From DATCRE01 sp035493595 (GTDB lineage: Bacteria > Bacteroidota > Bacteroidia > Cytophagales > Cyclobacteriaceae), in NCBI GenBank assembly GCA_035493595.1, contig DATJHZ010000523.1, positions 1-10,200 on the forward strand: a stretch of 10,200 nt of DNA, given 5' to 3'. Each line of letters begins with the position of its first letter. Position 1 is the first letter of the stretch. Made by a program: the position numbers and the translations under genes. Below the pieces are notes generated by a model. It was not told the origin of the DNA. It saw only the letters and a list, made by a program, of their open reading frames with translations, and searched no databases. Positions 1 to 6,590 of the stretch are shown one piece after another.

Positions 1-87
1 CCAAACGGTAACGTCGAATCCGGCTCTTGTTAAGAGGTCAGAAGCAAGCCTTGGTATGATGCGGGTAATAAGAACTTTCTTTGGCAT
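1..87 (-). CDS. D-glycerate / 2-hydroxyacid dehydrogenase, N-terminal fragment (runs off left edge)
   Basis: Only the first 29 codons are inside the window, read leftward from an ATG at 85-87. The peptide starts MPKKVLITRIIP and continues RLASDLLTRAGFDVTVW. The opening 'kkVliTr.ip..a..lL..aGfdVtvw' is the typical first beta-alpha unit of the D-isomer-specific 2-hydroxyacid dehydrogenase family, in particular the glyoxylate/hydroxypyruvate reductase and D-glycerate dehydrogenase branch. Those enzymes are cytoplasmic and use NAD(P)H to reduce glyoxylate or hydroxypyruvate. The NAD-binding fold and the catalytic Arg/Glu/His lie outside the window, so activity cannot be judged. A convincing promoter lies just upstream at 110-141. 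The gene is divergent from the ABC exporter operon. Family assignment is inferred from a short N-terminus only. Confidence 0.6.
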   Translation of the reverse strand, partial: MPKKVLITRIIPRLASDLLTRAGFDVTVW

Positions 88-109
88 TGATCATGGTTTT
101 GGAAGTATT

Positions 110-141
110 CAAATGTAGGGTTCCGGCAGGAAAACTTCAAA
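110..141 (-). promoter_or_regulatory. Bacteroidota-type promoter for the left-edge dehydrogenase
   Basis: Read on the minus strand, TTTG at 141-138 is followed after exactly 20 nt by TACATTTG at 117-110, a full match to the Bacteroidota -7 consensus TAnnTTTG with a matching -33 TTTG. Transcription would begin around 103-106, giving a leader of roughly 16-20 nt before the ATG at 87. Assignment is by consensus only. Confidence 0.5.
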
Positions 142-213
142 GCCATTGTCGATGAATGTTCACAGTATAGTTTAGTTTGTAAAAGAATGATCAGCAATGA
201 TTGACTTTGTTAT

Positions 214-232
214 ATTTACAGTTATTGTAAAT
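214..232. promoter_or_regulatory. Palindrome upstream of the ABC operon (possible operator)
   Basis: ATTTACA (214-220) and TGTAAAT (226-232) form perfect 7-bp arms around the 5-nt centre GTTAT. The element ends 8 nt before the ATG at 241. It overlaps TATATTTA (211-218), one base off the TAnnTTTG promoter element. A dimeric repressor site is one reading; a weak RNA hairpin in the leader is the other. No regulator gene lies next to it, and no purine-rich ribosome binding site is present. Confidence 0.3.
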
Positions 233-240
233 TTCCTCCA

Positions 241-1017
241 ATGATAACCAGCGTTATTACTACTCAAAATCTTTCGAAGACGTACGATACGAAAGTTCTC
301 AACAATATTAATCTCGACATAAAACCAGGCGAAATTATTGGATACATTGGGCCAAATGGCGCCGGTAAAAGCACCACCATTAAAATTTTAACGGGCATCA
401 TTTCAGATTTTGATGGTGAAGCTTCTGTGCTGGGTTATGATATCCGAAAGGAGACCATTGAAATAAAAAGACGCATTGGTTATATACCAGAGAATGCAGC
501 CTTATATGAAACACTTACACCGTTAGAGTATCTTCATTTTATCGGACAACTCTACAGTCTGGATAAAAATCAGACTGATACAAAAGCAAAAGAATTACTG
601 AATGTTTTTGAACTTACCAATCATGTAGACTCACGCATGACGACTTTTTCAAAAGGCATGAAGCAAAAAGTGTTGCTCATCGCTGGCATGATTCACAATC
701 CTTCCATATTATTTTTAGATGAACCATTATCGGGGCTTGATGCTAATGCGGTTATTTTGGTTAAGGAGATTCTTACACAGCTAAAACAAAATGGCAAGAC
801 AATTTTCTACAGCTCTCACTTAATGGATGTTGTTGAAAAAATATCAGATCGCATTATCATTATCAACAAAGGCGAGATGATTGCTAACGGAACCTATGCT
901 GAATTAAACTCACAAGCGCATAGCGGATCGCTTGAACAACTCTTCACAGAGATTACCGGAAATAAAGAACATCATTCTGCAGCAGGACAATTCATCAGCA
1001 TTCTCGAAAACAAATGA
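241..1017 (+). CDS. ABC transporter ATP-binding protein (ABC-2 / GldA-like exporter ATPase)
   Basis: A 258-residue cytoplasmic ATPase that would power the membrane protein encoded immediately downstream. All nucleotide-binding motifs are present in order: Walker A GPNGAGKST (37-45), signature FSKGMKQK (136-143, in the FSKGM variant usual for ABC-2 exporters), Walker B ILFLDEP (156-162), D-loop SGLDA (164-168) and the switch histidine in SSH (191-193). The Q-loop reads GYIPENAALYE (80-90), with Glu where many families have Gln; this is normal for the GldA/CcmA-type subfamily. Length is slightly short of the usual ~300 residues, so the C-terminal regulatory extension is minimal. The ATG at 241 is the first start in frame, with no obvious Shine-Dalgarno. 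The stop overlaps the next start (ATGA), implying translational coupling. The substrate cannot be predicted. Confidence 0.93.
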   Translation: MITSVITTQNLSKTYDTKVLNNINLDIKPGEIIGYIGPNGAGKSTTIKILTGIISDFDGEASVLGYDIRKETIEIKRRIGYIPENAALYETLTPLEYLHFIGQLYSLDKNQTDTKAKELLNVFELTNHVDSRMTTFSKGMKQKVLLIAGMIHNPSILFLDEPLSGLDANAVILVKEILTQLKQNGKTIFYSSHLMDVVEKISDRIIIINKGEMIANGTYAELNSQAHSGSLEQLFTEITGNKEHHSAAGQFISILENK

Positions 1018-2684
1018 ACAACATCTTACTTCGATTTCTTGATCTGTTTAAAAGTCTTTATCGCTTAGCGGGCATTAATTATGAGCAACTCCGTGCTATT
1101 GTTGCTATCAAACTCACTATGGATAACAGGCGATATATTATCGCCTTCAAAAAAAAGAAAGATGAAGAGCCTGGTAATGCTTTTGGTACTACACTGCTGA
1201 TCTACGCCATCTTTGGAATTTTTCCAGCGATCTTCATTTTTAGTGTTCAATCCATTATGGTGAGTATGATTTTTTTCTTCAGCTATATTATGGTCATGAT
1301 CGCGATGACGCTGATAACAGACTTCTCTTCTATATTGCTGGATACAAGTGATAATACCATAATTCTACCAAGGCCTGTTGACGGACGCACTCTTTTCATC
1401 TCGCGTCTTACGCATATTATGCTTTATCTGGGGCAACTCACATTGGGTCTTTCTCTCTGTTCAATAATAATGGTAACGGCCAAGTTTGGATTTGTCTTCG
1501 CGTTGTGTTTCATCATTATTATAATCCTTTCTGTTTTAACAGCCCTGCTCATTACTAACATTGTTTATTTACTCATCATGCAATTTGCAAGCGAAGAGAA
1601 ATTGAAAAGTGTTATTAATTATTTTCAAATTATTATGGCGGTGGCTTTCATGGGAGGATATCAGTTATTGCCCCGAATGATAGGCCGTTTTGAATTGAAG
1701 GATTATGTTTTTGAATTATCATGGTGGAGTTATCTGATCCCACCTGTATGGATGGGTGGTGCATTAGAGTTAGTTCATCAGCACATCCTTGACAACTCGC
1801 ATTTAATTTTAGCAACGCTGGGCATATCCTTTCCAATAGCAGGCCTTTACATAACGAATAAATATCTCACACCACTATTCAATAAGAAGCTTGGTTCGAT
1901 GAGTTCAACAAATGACCAACCAATTATTTCGAAAGAGCAAAGGATTCAACGAACTAACTGGTTAGAACGCATTAGTACGATCATTACAACAAGCATGTTT
2001 GAACGAGCTTCATTTGAACTTGTTTATAAAATGCTGGGTCGGGATAGAAAAATAAAACTCAAGATTTATCCAGCTGTGGGTTACATCGTTGTGTTTGGAA
2101 TAGTGTTTATGATGAGAGGACGAGATGACTTTAGTACAACATGGCATAATTTACCAAACACACAATATTATCTCGTGCTGATCTATTTTACATTTATGAT
2201 CTCACAGGTAGCGTTGCGTGAGATTCCGTATTCAGATGATTTTAGAGCGAGCTGGTTTTATTCATCGGCACCTATCGATCGGCCAGGTGAAATTCTTTCG
2301 GGCATGGTGAAGGCTATTTTTATAAAACTCTTTCTCCCGATTTATGCATTGATCTCTGTGTTTATTTTTTACGTGTGGGGCTTGCCTGTATTGGATGATA
2401 TTGTGTTCGGGCTTTTAAACAATATTCTTATTCTGCTGATCATGGCTGCAATTGGTAAAAGAATTTTGCCGCTTACTATGGAGCCTGGTGCCAAGCAGCA
2501 ATCAGGTAATCTTGTCAGAGGTATTATCATGATGCTCTGCATGGCAATACCTGGCGGATTGCATTATATATTAGGCCAATGGCCGTTGATCATGTTGAGT
2601 TTTATTCCAGTACAATTGGGTGTTATTTATTTGTTTTTACGATTGTATAAAGCAACACCGTGGAGCGATATTTTTTCGGGATGA
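1014..2684 (+). CDS. ABC exporter membrane permease, polytopic, substrate unknown
   Basis: A 556-residue inner-membrane protein partnered with the upstream ATPase; the ATG sits inside the ATGA overlap at 1014-1017. About 12-13 hydrophobic segments are visible, roughly at 58-82, 84-104, 130-153, 158-185, 200-220, 237-256, 263-283, 350-367, 383-401, 433-456, 462-483, 500-520 and 525-545. A charged cytoplasmic N-terminus (KKKKDEE, 46-52) and a long polar loop (about 285-348) divide the protein into two halves. Each half carries a similar loop before a helix: LPRPVDGRTLFISRL (118-132) and SSAPIDRPGEILSGM (417-431). This suggests an internally duplicated exporter of the ABC-2 type, in which a 'P-x-s/d' loop is common. 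No periplasmic signal or extracellular enzymatic domain is seen. Likely role is export of a lipid, peptide or drug, but that is inference. Confidence 0.85.
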   Translation: MNNILLRFLDLFKSLYRLAGINYEQLRAIVAIKLTMDNRRYIIAFKKKKDEEPGNAFGTTLLIYAIFGIFPAIFIFSVQSIMVSMIFFFSYIMVMIAMTLITDFSSILLDTSDNTIILPRPVDGRTLFISRLTHIMLYLGQLTLGLSLCSIIMVTAKFGFVFALCFIIIIILSVLTALLITNIVYLLIMQFASEEKLKSVINYFQIIMAVAFMGGYQLLPRMIGRFELKDYVFELSWWSYLIPPVWMGGALELVHQHILDNSHLILATLGISFPIAGLYITNKYLTPLFNKKLGSMSSTNDQPIISKEQRIQRTNWLERISTIITTSMFERASFELVYKMLGRDRKIKLKIYPAVGYIVVFGIVFMMRGRDDFSTTWHNLPNTQYYLVLIYFTFMISQVALREIPYSDDFRASWFYSSAPIDRPGEILSGMVKAIFIKLFLPIYALISVFIFYVWGLPVLDDIVFGLLNNILILLIMAAIGKRILPLTMEPGAKQQSGNLVRGIIMMLCMAIPGGLHYILGQWPLIMLSFIPVQLGVIYLFLRLYKATPWSDIFSG

Positions 2685-2940
2685 ACATTAATTAAGGGAA
2701 TATCTACAAACTCTACTATTCCTTCTGTTAAAGCCTCACCCTTGTTCCCTCTATGACTGAATCTATAACTTCAGCGATAGTGCCTATGGCATTGCTTTTA
2801 AAATTTCATTTATAATAATCTCTGTGTGGAGTTTGTCTATGCATACAAATTTAATGTCGAGATCAAGTCTTCATCAAATTGCAGAATGGCTCCCTTCTCT
2901 GGCGGAGAAGGGTTGGGGATGAGGCCAATACTAGATGCCG
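2685..2940. other. Gap between convergent ABC permease and histidine kinase; weak stem and possible decayed coding fragment
   Basis: No intact gene is seen. A weak stem, GGAATA (2697-2702) with TATTCC (2717-2722), lies just after the permease stop but lacks a following T-run. On the minus strand an open stretch from 2870 to a TAG at 2784-2786 (28 codons, including the string IIINEILKAMP) continues in another frame from 2784 to a TAA at 2728-2730 (18 codons, GTIAEVIDSVIEGTRVRL). Together they look protein-like and might be the tail of a degraded gene with one frameshift, but 28 codons open by chance is not rare. The GC hairpin repeat at 2892-2924 is listed separately. Confidence 0.2.
2892..2924. 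repeat. Short GC-rich hairpin repeat with TTGGGGATGAGG tail
   Basis: CCCTTCTC (2892-2899) and GAGAAGGG (2905-2912) form a perfect 8-bp stem with loop TGGCG, followed directly by TTGGGGATGAGG (2913-2924). Stems of the form 'ccct-y-ctc ... gag-r-aggg' followed by 'ttgggg-tgagg' recur as dispersed intergenic repeats in many bacterial genomes, so this is probably one copy of such a family. A degenerate, oppositely oriented look-alike, GCCTCACCC followed by TTGTTCCCTCT, lies at about 2732-2751. No T-run follows on either strand, so it is not a standard terminator. Confidence 0.5.
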
Positions 2941-4053
2941 TTAATAATCTTCCTGATTATTCTTCAGTCTGATCTTCATAGTAGTGCCAACGTTCAATGT
3001 ACTTTCAATTTCAAGAGCACCGTTAATGTGATGAAGGAGTTCTTTACAAAGCTTCAATCCCATGCCAAGCCCAACCTCCTCTTGTGTGCCTTTGGCAGCG
3101 GAGTAATGATTTTCAATAATCTTGTCGATGGTGTCTTTATCCATGCCAATACCCGTGTCAATTACATCAATAGTAAAATAACCGTTGGCTTGCTCTGATT
3201 GAATTTTTATAGAACCTTTTTCTTCCGTGAACTTAATGGCATTAGAGATAAGATTTCGGATCACAACAGTGATTATCTCTACATCGCTATGTATAGTGGC
3301 TGAGGCAGGGACGGTAAGCGATACCGTTATCTGTTTTGCATCATAAAGACCTTTGTAGAGAGGAAGGATTTTCTCGACCAGATTACGCACTTTAATTTTC
3401 TCAACATTAATACTGATACGATCGAAGTTTGATTTCGTCCAGATTAATGTGGTGTCTAAAAACTCCATGGAGAGAAACGCCTTCTCGTTAACATCTTTCA
3501 CAGTTGCTGAAAATTCCTCTTTCGAAATTTTTCCTGCAAGCATGAGAGAAGAAAGAGAATGAAGATTTCGGAGCGGGCCACGTAAATCATGTCCCAGCAC
3601 AGAAAGAATTTTGTCTTTATTCTGATTAGCACGTTGCAACTCTGCATCTCTTGCCAGCACATCATGAATATCGATAAAGGCCACCAGGTAGAAACTTCCC
3701 GACACAGATGATTTTACTTCGTACCAGCGATCGCCATTACGCTTGGTTCTTATCAATGCCCGAAGTACAACGGAGTCTTCATTATTTTTTTGAGCTGCCA
3801 ACGTGCGACTTGCCCATTCATCTTTAACCTCCTGACGATATCCCGGATCTGGGTAGGCTACGCGAAACCAATCTTCATAGGTTGGAATGTCGTCGCATGA
3901 GTAGCCGATCTCATGTAAAAATTGTTCGTTTACAAAAACATTGTATCTCGTTTTTTGTCGAAACTCAGAGACAAGAAATGGATAGGGTAAAAAATCAAGA
4001 ATCCTCTTCAGAGTTTCTTCTTCAATATTTAGCTTATCCAGATGAATGCTCAC
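2941..4053 (-). CDS. Soluble PAS-domain sensor histidine kinase
   Basis: A 370-residue kinase with no transmembrane segment or signal peptide, so it should sense a cytoplasmic cue. An N-terminal PAS fold spans about 14-135 (FLPYPFLVSE, then VNEQFLHEIGY, ending FYLVAFIDIHDV). A short helical linker leads to the dimerisation/phosphoacceptor region with H-box LGHDLRGPL (His155). The ATPase domain has N-box RNLISNAIKF (266-275), G1 DTGIGM (299-304) and G2 GLGMGL (328-333). All residues needed for autophosphorylation appear intact. The only reasonable start is GTG at 4051-4053: an in-frame TAG lies 18 nt upstream and the first internal Met is residue 171. It begins 39 nt after the stop of the amino-acid permease on the same strand, so co-transcription is plausible. 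No response regulator is encoded nearby, making it an orphan kinase here. Confidence 0.9.
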   Translation of the reverse strand: MSIHLDKLNIEEETLKRILDFLPYPFLVSEFRQKTRYNVFVNEQFLHEIGYSCDDIPTYEDWFRVAYPDPGYRQEVKDEWASRTLAAQKNNEDSVVLRALIRTKRNGDRWYEVKSSVSGSFYLVAFIDIHDVLARDAELQRANQNKDKILSVLGHDLRGPLRNLHSLSSLMLAGKISKEEFSATVKDVNEKAFLSMEFLDTTLIWTKSNFDRISINVEKIKVRNLVEKILPLYKGLYDAKQITVSLTVPASATIHSDVEIITVVIRNLISNAIKFTEEKGSIKIQSEQANGYFTIDVIDTGIGMDKDTIDKIIENHYSAAKGTQEEVGLGMGLKLCKELLHHINGALEIESTLNVGTTMKIRLKNNQEDY

Positions 4054-4092
4054 GTAACAGATTTTATAGGTCTATCGAATATAATAATAATG

Positions 4093-5754
4093 TTAAGGCT
4101 TTGCTAATTTACTCCTCCAATAACCATAGCTAAAATAAATAGCAAGGCCAAAGGTCATCCATCCAAAAAACACCATCCAGCTTCGTGTTGGTATTTCTAT
4201 CATGAGGTACAAGCAGCACAGCATGCCGAGTACTGGTATGAGCGAAAGCTTTTTAATGAATGAGAATATGGCGATGATAACAGAAGCCAGAAGAAAAATA
4301 AGGAATAAAATTTCCTGGTGTGATTCATCACTGAGATTCATGATGGCACTGCCCAGTCTTTCACGGAAGCCAATCATGAAAACAATAACGATAGCAGGAA
4401 CAATAAATCTTCCATTGATGTACGGTAACTTAAAACGTGTTGTCTTCACTACAGTATCATCATTGGCAGGCAGCAACATTACGCCACCACAAACAAGGGC
4501 AAAGGCAAAGAGCGTACCGATGCTGGTAAGGTCTGTCATCAAAGCACTCTCCACAAACATTGCCGGTATGGCAACAATAAAACCTGTAATGATAGTTGAG
4601 AAAGCTGGAGTATGATATTTAGGATGAATCTTTGAAAAACGTTTCGGCAACAGTCCATCACGACTCATACTCATCCAGATGCGCGGCTGACCAATTTGAA
4701 ACACCAGCATAACACTGGTAGCGGCAACTACTGCACTCACAGAAATAAAGAAACCTACTTTACTAAGATTGATTTTTTCAAACACGTATGCTAACGGATC
4801 GGCAACGCCATTGAATTCACTATAATTTACCATGCCGGTGATCACCAGTGTTACGATCACATAAATGATAGTGCAGATGATAAGCGAGTAAATCATACCT
4901 CGTGGCATATCGCGTTGCGGATCGGCGCACTCTTCGGCCGTTGTAGAGATCGCATCAAAACCTATGTAAGCAAAGAACACGGCCGATACACCTTTAAGAA
5001 TTCCGCTGAAGCCTTTCGGTACAAAGGGCACCCAGTTATCAGTGTTAATATAGAATACGCCGATGGCGATAATAATAAAGAGCACAACTAATTTGAGACC
5101 CACCATGAAGTTTGCACTTTTCTTGCTTTCGCGGATACCGATATAAGCAAGTATCGTGATCAATACTACAATGATGGCGGCGGGCAGATTGGCAATTAGT
5201 TTTAATCCGCCAATAGAAGGAGCGGTACTCCAGGCCAGGAGGCTTGTATCTTCACCCGCTTTTTGCGCTGTAAGAAATACTTTTTCAGCAGTTGCCGGAT
5301 CTGTTGTGAGCCACTGTGGAATGTTAATACCAACACCTTCGAGCAGGTTGATAAAGTAGCTGCTCCATGATATAGAGACCACAACATTGCCAATGGCATA
5401 TTCCAGAATCAGTGCCCAGCCAATTACCCAGGCTACAACTTCACCGAAAGTAACGTAAGAATAGGTATAGGCACTTCCTGAAACGGGCACCCGGGAAGCA
5501 AATTCGGCGTAGCACATGGCGGTAAATCCGCAGGTAACGGCCGTAATCATGAAAAGAAAAATCACCCCGGGGCCACCATCAAAGGCTGCCTGACCAATAG
5601 TGGAGAAAATGCCGGCACCGATCACAGCCGCAATTCCCATGGAAGTGAGGTCGCGAACAGTCAGAACTTTCCTTAAATGGCTTTCCTGGTCTCCATGAGC
5701 AGAATCGTTGAGTAATCCTTGTAGTGGTTTCTTGCGAAATAGGGGGTTTGACAT
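4093..5754 (-). CDS. APC-superfamily amino-acid permease (CAT subfamily-like)
   Basis: A 553-residue inner-membrane transporter, counted from the ATG at 5752-5754; a TTG codon directly before it is a less likely start. The conserved first helix reads GIAAVIGAGIFSTIG, with the GxGIF substrate-backbone loop of APC transporters. The AEFASRVPVSGSAYTYSYVTFGE block and the downstream FFAYIGFDAIST...AEECADPQRDMPRG stretch are hallmarks of the cationic amino-acid transporter (CAT/YfnA-like) group. At least twelve hydrophobic helices are evident, with two or so extra C-terminal ones, as in CAT proteins. The family moves amino acids by proton symport or exchange; the exact substrate is not readable here. 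A polar N-terminal tail of about 30 residues precedes the membrane domain. It is followed at 39 nt by the PAS kinase on the same strand, hinting at linked expression, and is divergent from the exonuclease gene. Confidence 0.93.
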   Translation of the reverse strand: MSNPLFRKKPLQGLLNDSAHGDQESHLRKVLTVRDLTSMGIAAVIGAGIFSTIGQAAFDGGPGVIFLFMITAVTCGFTAMCYAEFASRVPVSGSAYTYSYVTFGEVVAWVIGWALILEYAIGNVVVSISWSSYFINLLEGVGINIPQWLTTDPATAEKVFLTAQKAGEDTSLLAWSTAPSIGGLKLIANLPAAIIVVLITILAYIGIRESKKSANFMVGLKLVVLFIIIAIGVFYINTDNWVPFVPKGFSGILKGVSAVFFAYIGFDAISTTAEECADPQRDMPRGMIYSLIICTIIYVIVTLVITGMVNYSEFNGVADPLAYVFEKINLSKVGFFISVSAVVAATSVMLVFQIGQPRIWMSMSRDGLLPKRFSKIHPKYHTPAFSTIITGFIVAIPAMFVESALMTDLTSIGTLFAFALVCGGVMLLPANDDTVVKTTRFKLPYINGRFIVPAIVIVFMIGFRERLGSAIMNLSDESHQEILFLIFLLASVIIAIFSFIKKLSLIPVLGMLCCLYLMIEIPTRSWMVFFGWMTFGLAIYFSYGYWRSKLAKP

Positions 5755-5776
5755 CAAGTCGAAATTTAAGAGGGCT

Positions 5777-5805
5777 CAAAATACTAAAAAATGTAAACGA
5801 TTCAA
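5777..5805 (-). promoter_or_regulatory. Candidate promoter for the amino-acid permease
   Basis: On the minus strand, TTG at 5805-5803 is followed after 19 nt by TATTTTG at 5783-5777, one base short of the TAnnTTTG consensus. It is 23 nt upstream of the permease ATG at 5754, a sensible leader length. Consensus-based and imperfect. Confidence 0.3.
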
Positions 5806-5841
5806 TTAAATTGCCTGAGTGTAGTGACGCACCCCTTAACT

Positions 5842-5861
5842 GCGTTACATTTTTTTAACGC
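5842..5861. promoter_or_regulatory. Inverted repeat directly before the exonuclease start
   Basis: GCGTTA (5842-5847) and TAACGC (5856-5861) are perfect 6-bp arms with an 8-nt T-rich centre, ending 3 nt before the ATG at 5865. A second overlapping pair, ACGCA (5827-5831) with TGCGT (5841-5845), could compete with it. It could be an operator or a small leader hairpin limiting ribosome access. The short arms make chance occurrence possible. Confidence 0.25.
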
Positions 5862-5864
5862 TAA

Positions 5865-6515
5865 ATGTATTTTTTGATGTTTCCGACCAGTGAAGGAGTT
5901 AATGGTGTTTTTCACCAGCATGACGAAAAAATCAATATCACCCAGGAGGAAATCAATGAACTTCCCCTAAAAGCTTTTGAAGGCAAGATTGTATTGGTGA
6001 GCAATGAAGAGGCTGTGAGTAAGGCATTCAAGGAAGTTGCAAAGCATAGCGTTGTAGGTTTCGATACGGAGACTCGCCCAAGCTTCCATAAAGGTCAGCA
6101 TTATGATGTGGCGTTGCTTCAGATTGCCCTGGCAAACAAGGTATTCCTGGTGCGTTTAAATGATACGGGCATTACACAAGACATCGTTGAATTTTTTGAG
6201 AACAAAGATATTTTGAAAGTTGGTGTTGGCGTACGCGATGACATTCGGGTACTGCAGAAACTCAACAAATTCAAAGCAGAAGGATTTACCGAACTCACTA
6301 CGCTTGCCAAAGAAGTCGGTCTCCAGGTAGAAAGTGTGAAGAAACTAACAGCCCTATTATTAGGATTCAGAATTTCTAAAAGTGCCCAGACCAGTAACTG
6401 GGAAGCAGCCGTGCTTAATGAAAAGCAAGTAAGCTACGCCGCCACTGATGCATGGGTATGTCTGGAGATTTATAAGAAGATGCTTTCGAAGAAGAAGTTA
6501 TCGGTTAAGAGTTAA
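5865..6515 (+). CDS. 3'-5' exonuclease domain protein, RNase D-like DEDDy family
   Basis: A 216-residue protein consisting of essentially one ribonuclease D/WRN-type exonuclease domain, expected to remove nucleotides from 3' ends with two metal ions in the cytoplasm. Exo I is VGFDTET (Asp67, Glu69), Exo II is VGVGVRDDIRVL (Asp126 probable), and Exo III is SYAATDAWVCLEIY (Tyr191, Asp195), giving the full DEDDy set. It lacks the HRDC domains of classical RNase D (about 375 residues), so it belongs with the short stand-alone '3'-5' exonuclease' proteins common in Bacteroidota; whether it prefers RNA or DNA is not visible. ATG 5865 is taken as the start, but ATG 5877 (Met5) is equally possible; neither has a Shine-Dalgarno. 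The gene stands alone, divergent from the permease and convergent with the toxin gene. Confidence 0.88.
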   Translation: MYFLMFPTSEGVNGVFHQHDEKINITQEEINELPLKAFEGKIVLVSNEEAVSKAFKEVAKHSVVGFDTETRPSFHKGQHYDVALLQIALANKVFLVRLNDTGITQDIVEFFENKDILKVGVGVRDDIRVLQKLNKFKAEGFTELTTLAKEVGLQVESVKKLTALLLGFRISKSAQTSNWEAAVLNEKQVSYAATDAWVCLEIYKKMLSKKKLSVKS

Positions 6516-6542
6516 TTGTTAATAGTAGCTAACTGATAACTT
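6495..6542. terminator. Long stem-loop across the exonuclease stop codon, between convergent genes
   Basis: Positions 6495-6507 (AAGTTATCGGTTA) pair with 6530-6542 (TAACTGATAACTT) as a 13-bp stem with a single G-U pair and a 22-nt loop that contains the TAA stop at 6513-6515. The stem is AT-rich and no long T-run follows. It lies between the convergent exonuclease and toxin genes, so it may be a transcript-end or stability structure, possibly bidirectional. Calling it a terminator is inference. Confidence 0.35.
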
Positions 6543-6590
6543 AAAATTATAGTAAGGTTAAGACGTGATTATCCTGCTCTTTAATTAATT

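Noticed and set aside
2892..2912. GC hairpin as a rho-independent terminator
   Set aside because: No T-run follows on either strand, and the TTGGGGATGAGG tail fits a dispersed repeat better.
241..4053. Bacitracin-resistance-type module linking the ABC exporter to the histidine kinase
   Set aside because: The kinase is convergent with the exporter, lacks membrane helices, has no response regulator partner and is better linked to the amino-acid permease.
4202..4615. Plus-strand 137-codon frame inside the amino-acid permease gene
   Set aside because: Entirely antisense to a clear APC transporter and without domain-like features; treated as a shadow.
5868..5876. TATTTTTTG as a promoter element for the exonuclease gene
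   Set aside because: It lies inside the coding start with a 3-nt instead of 2-nt spacer, and transcription from it would start downstream of both candidate ATGs with no later in-frame Met until residue 206.
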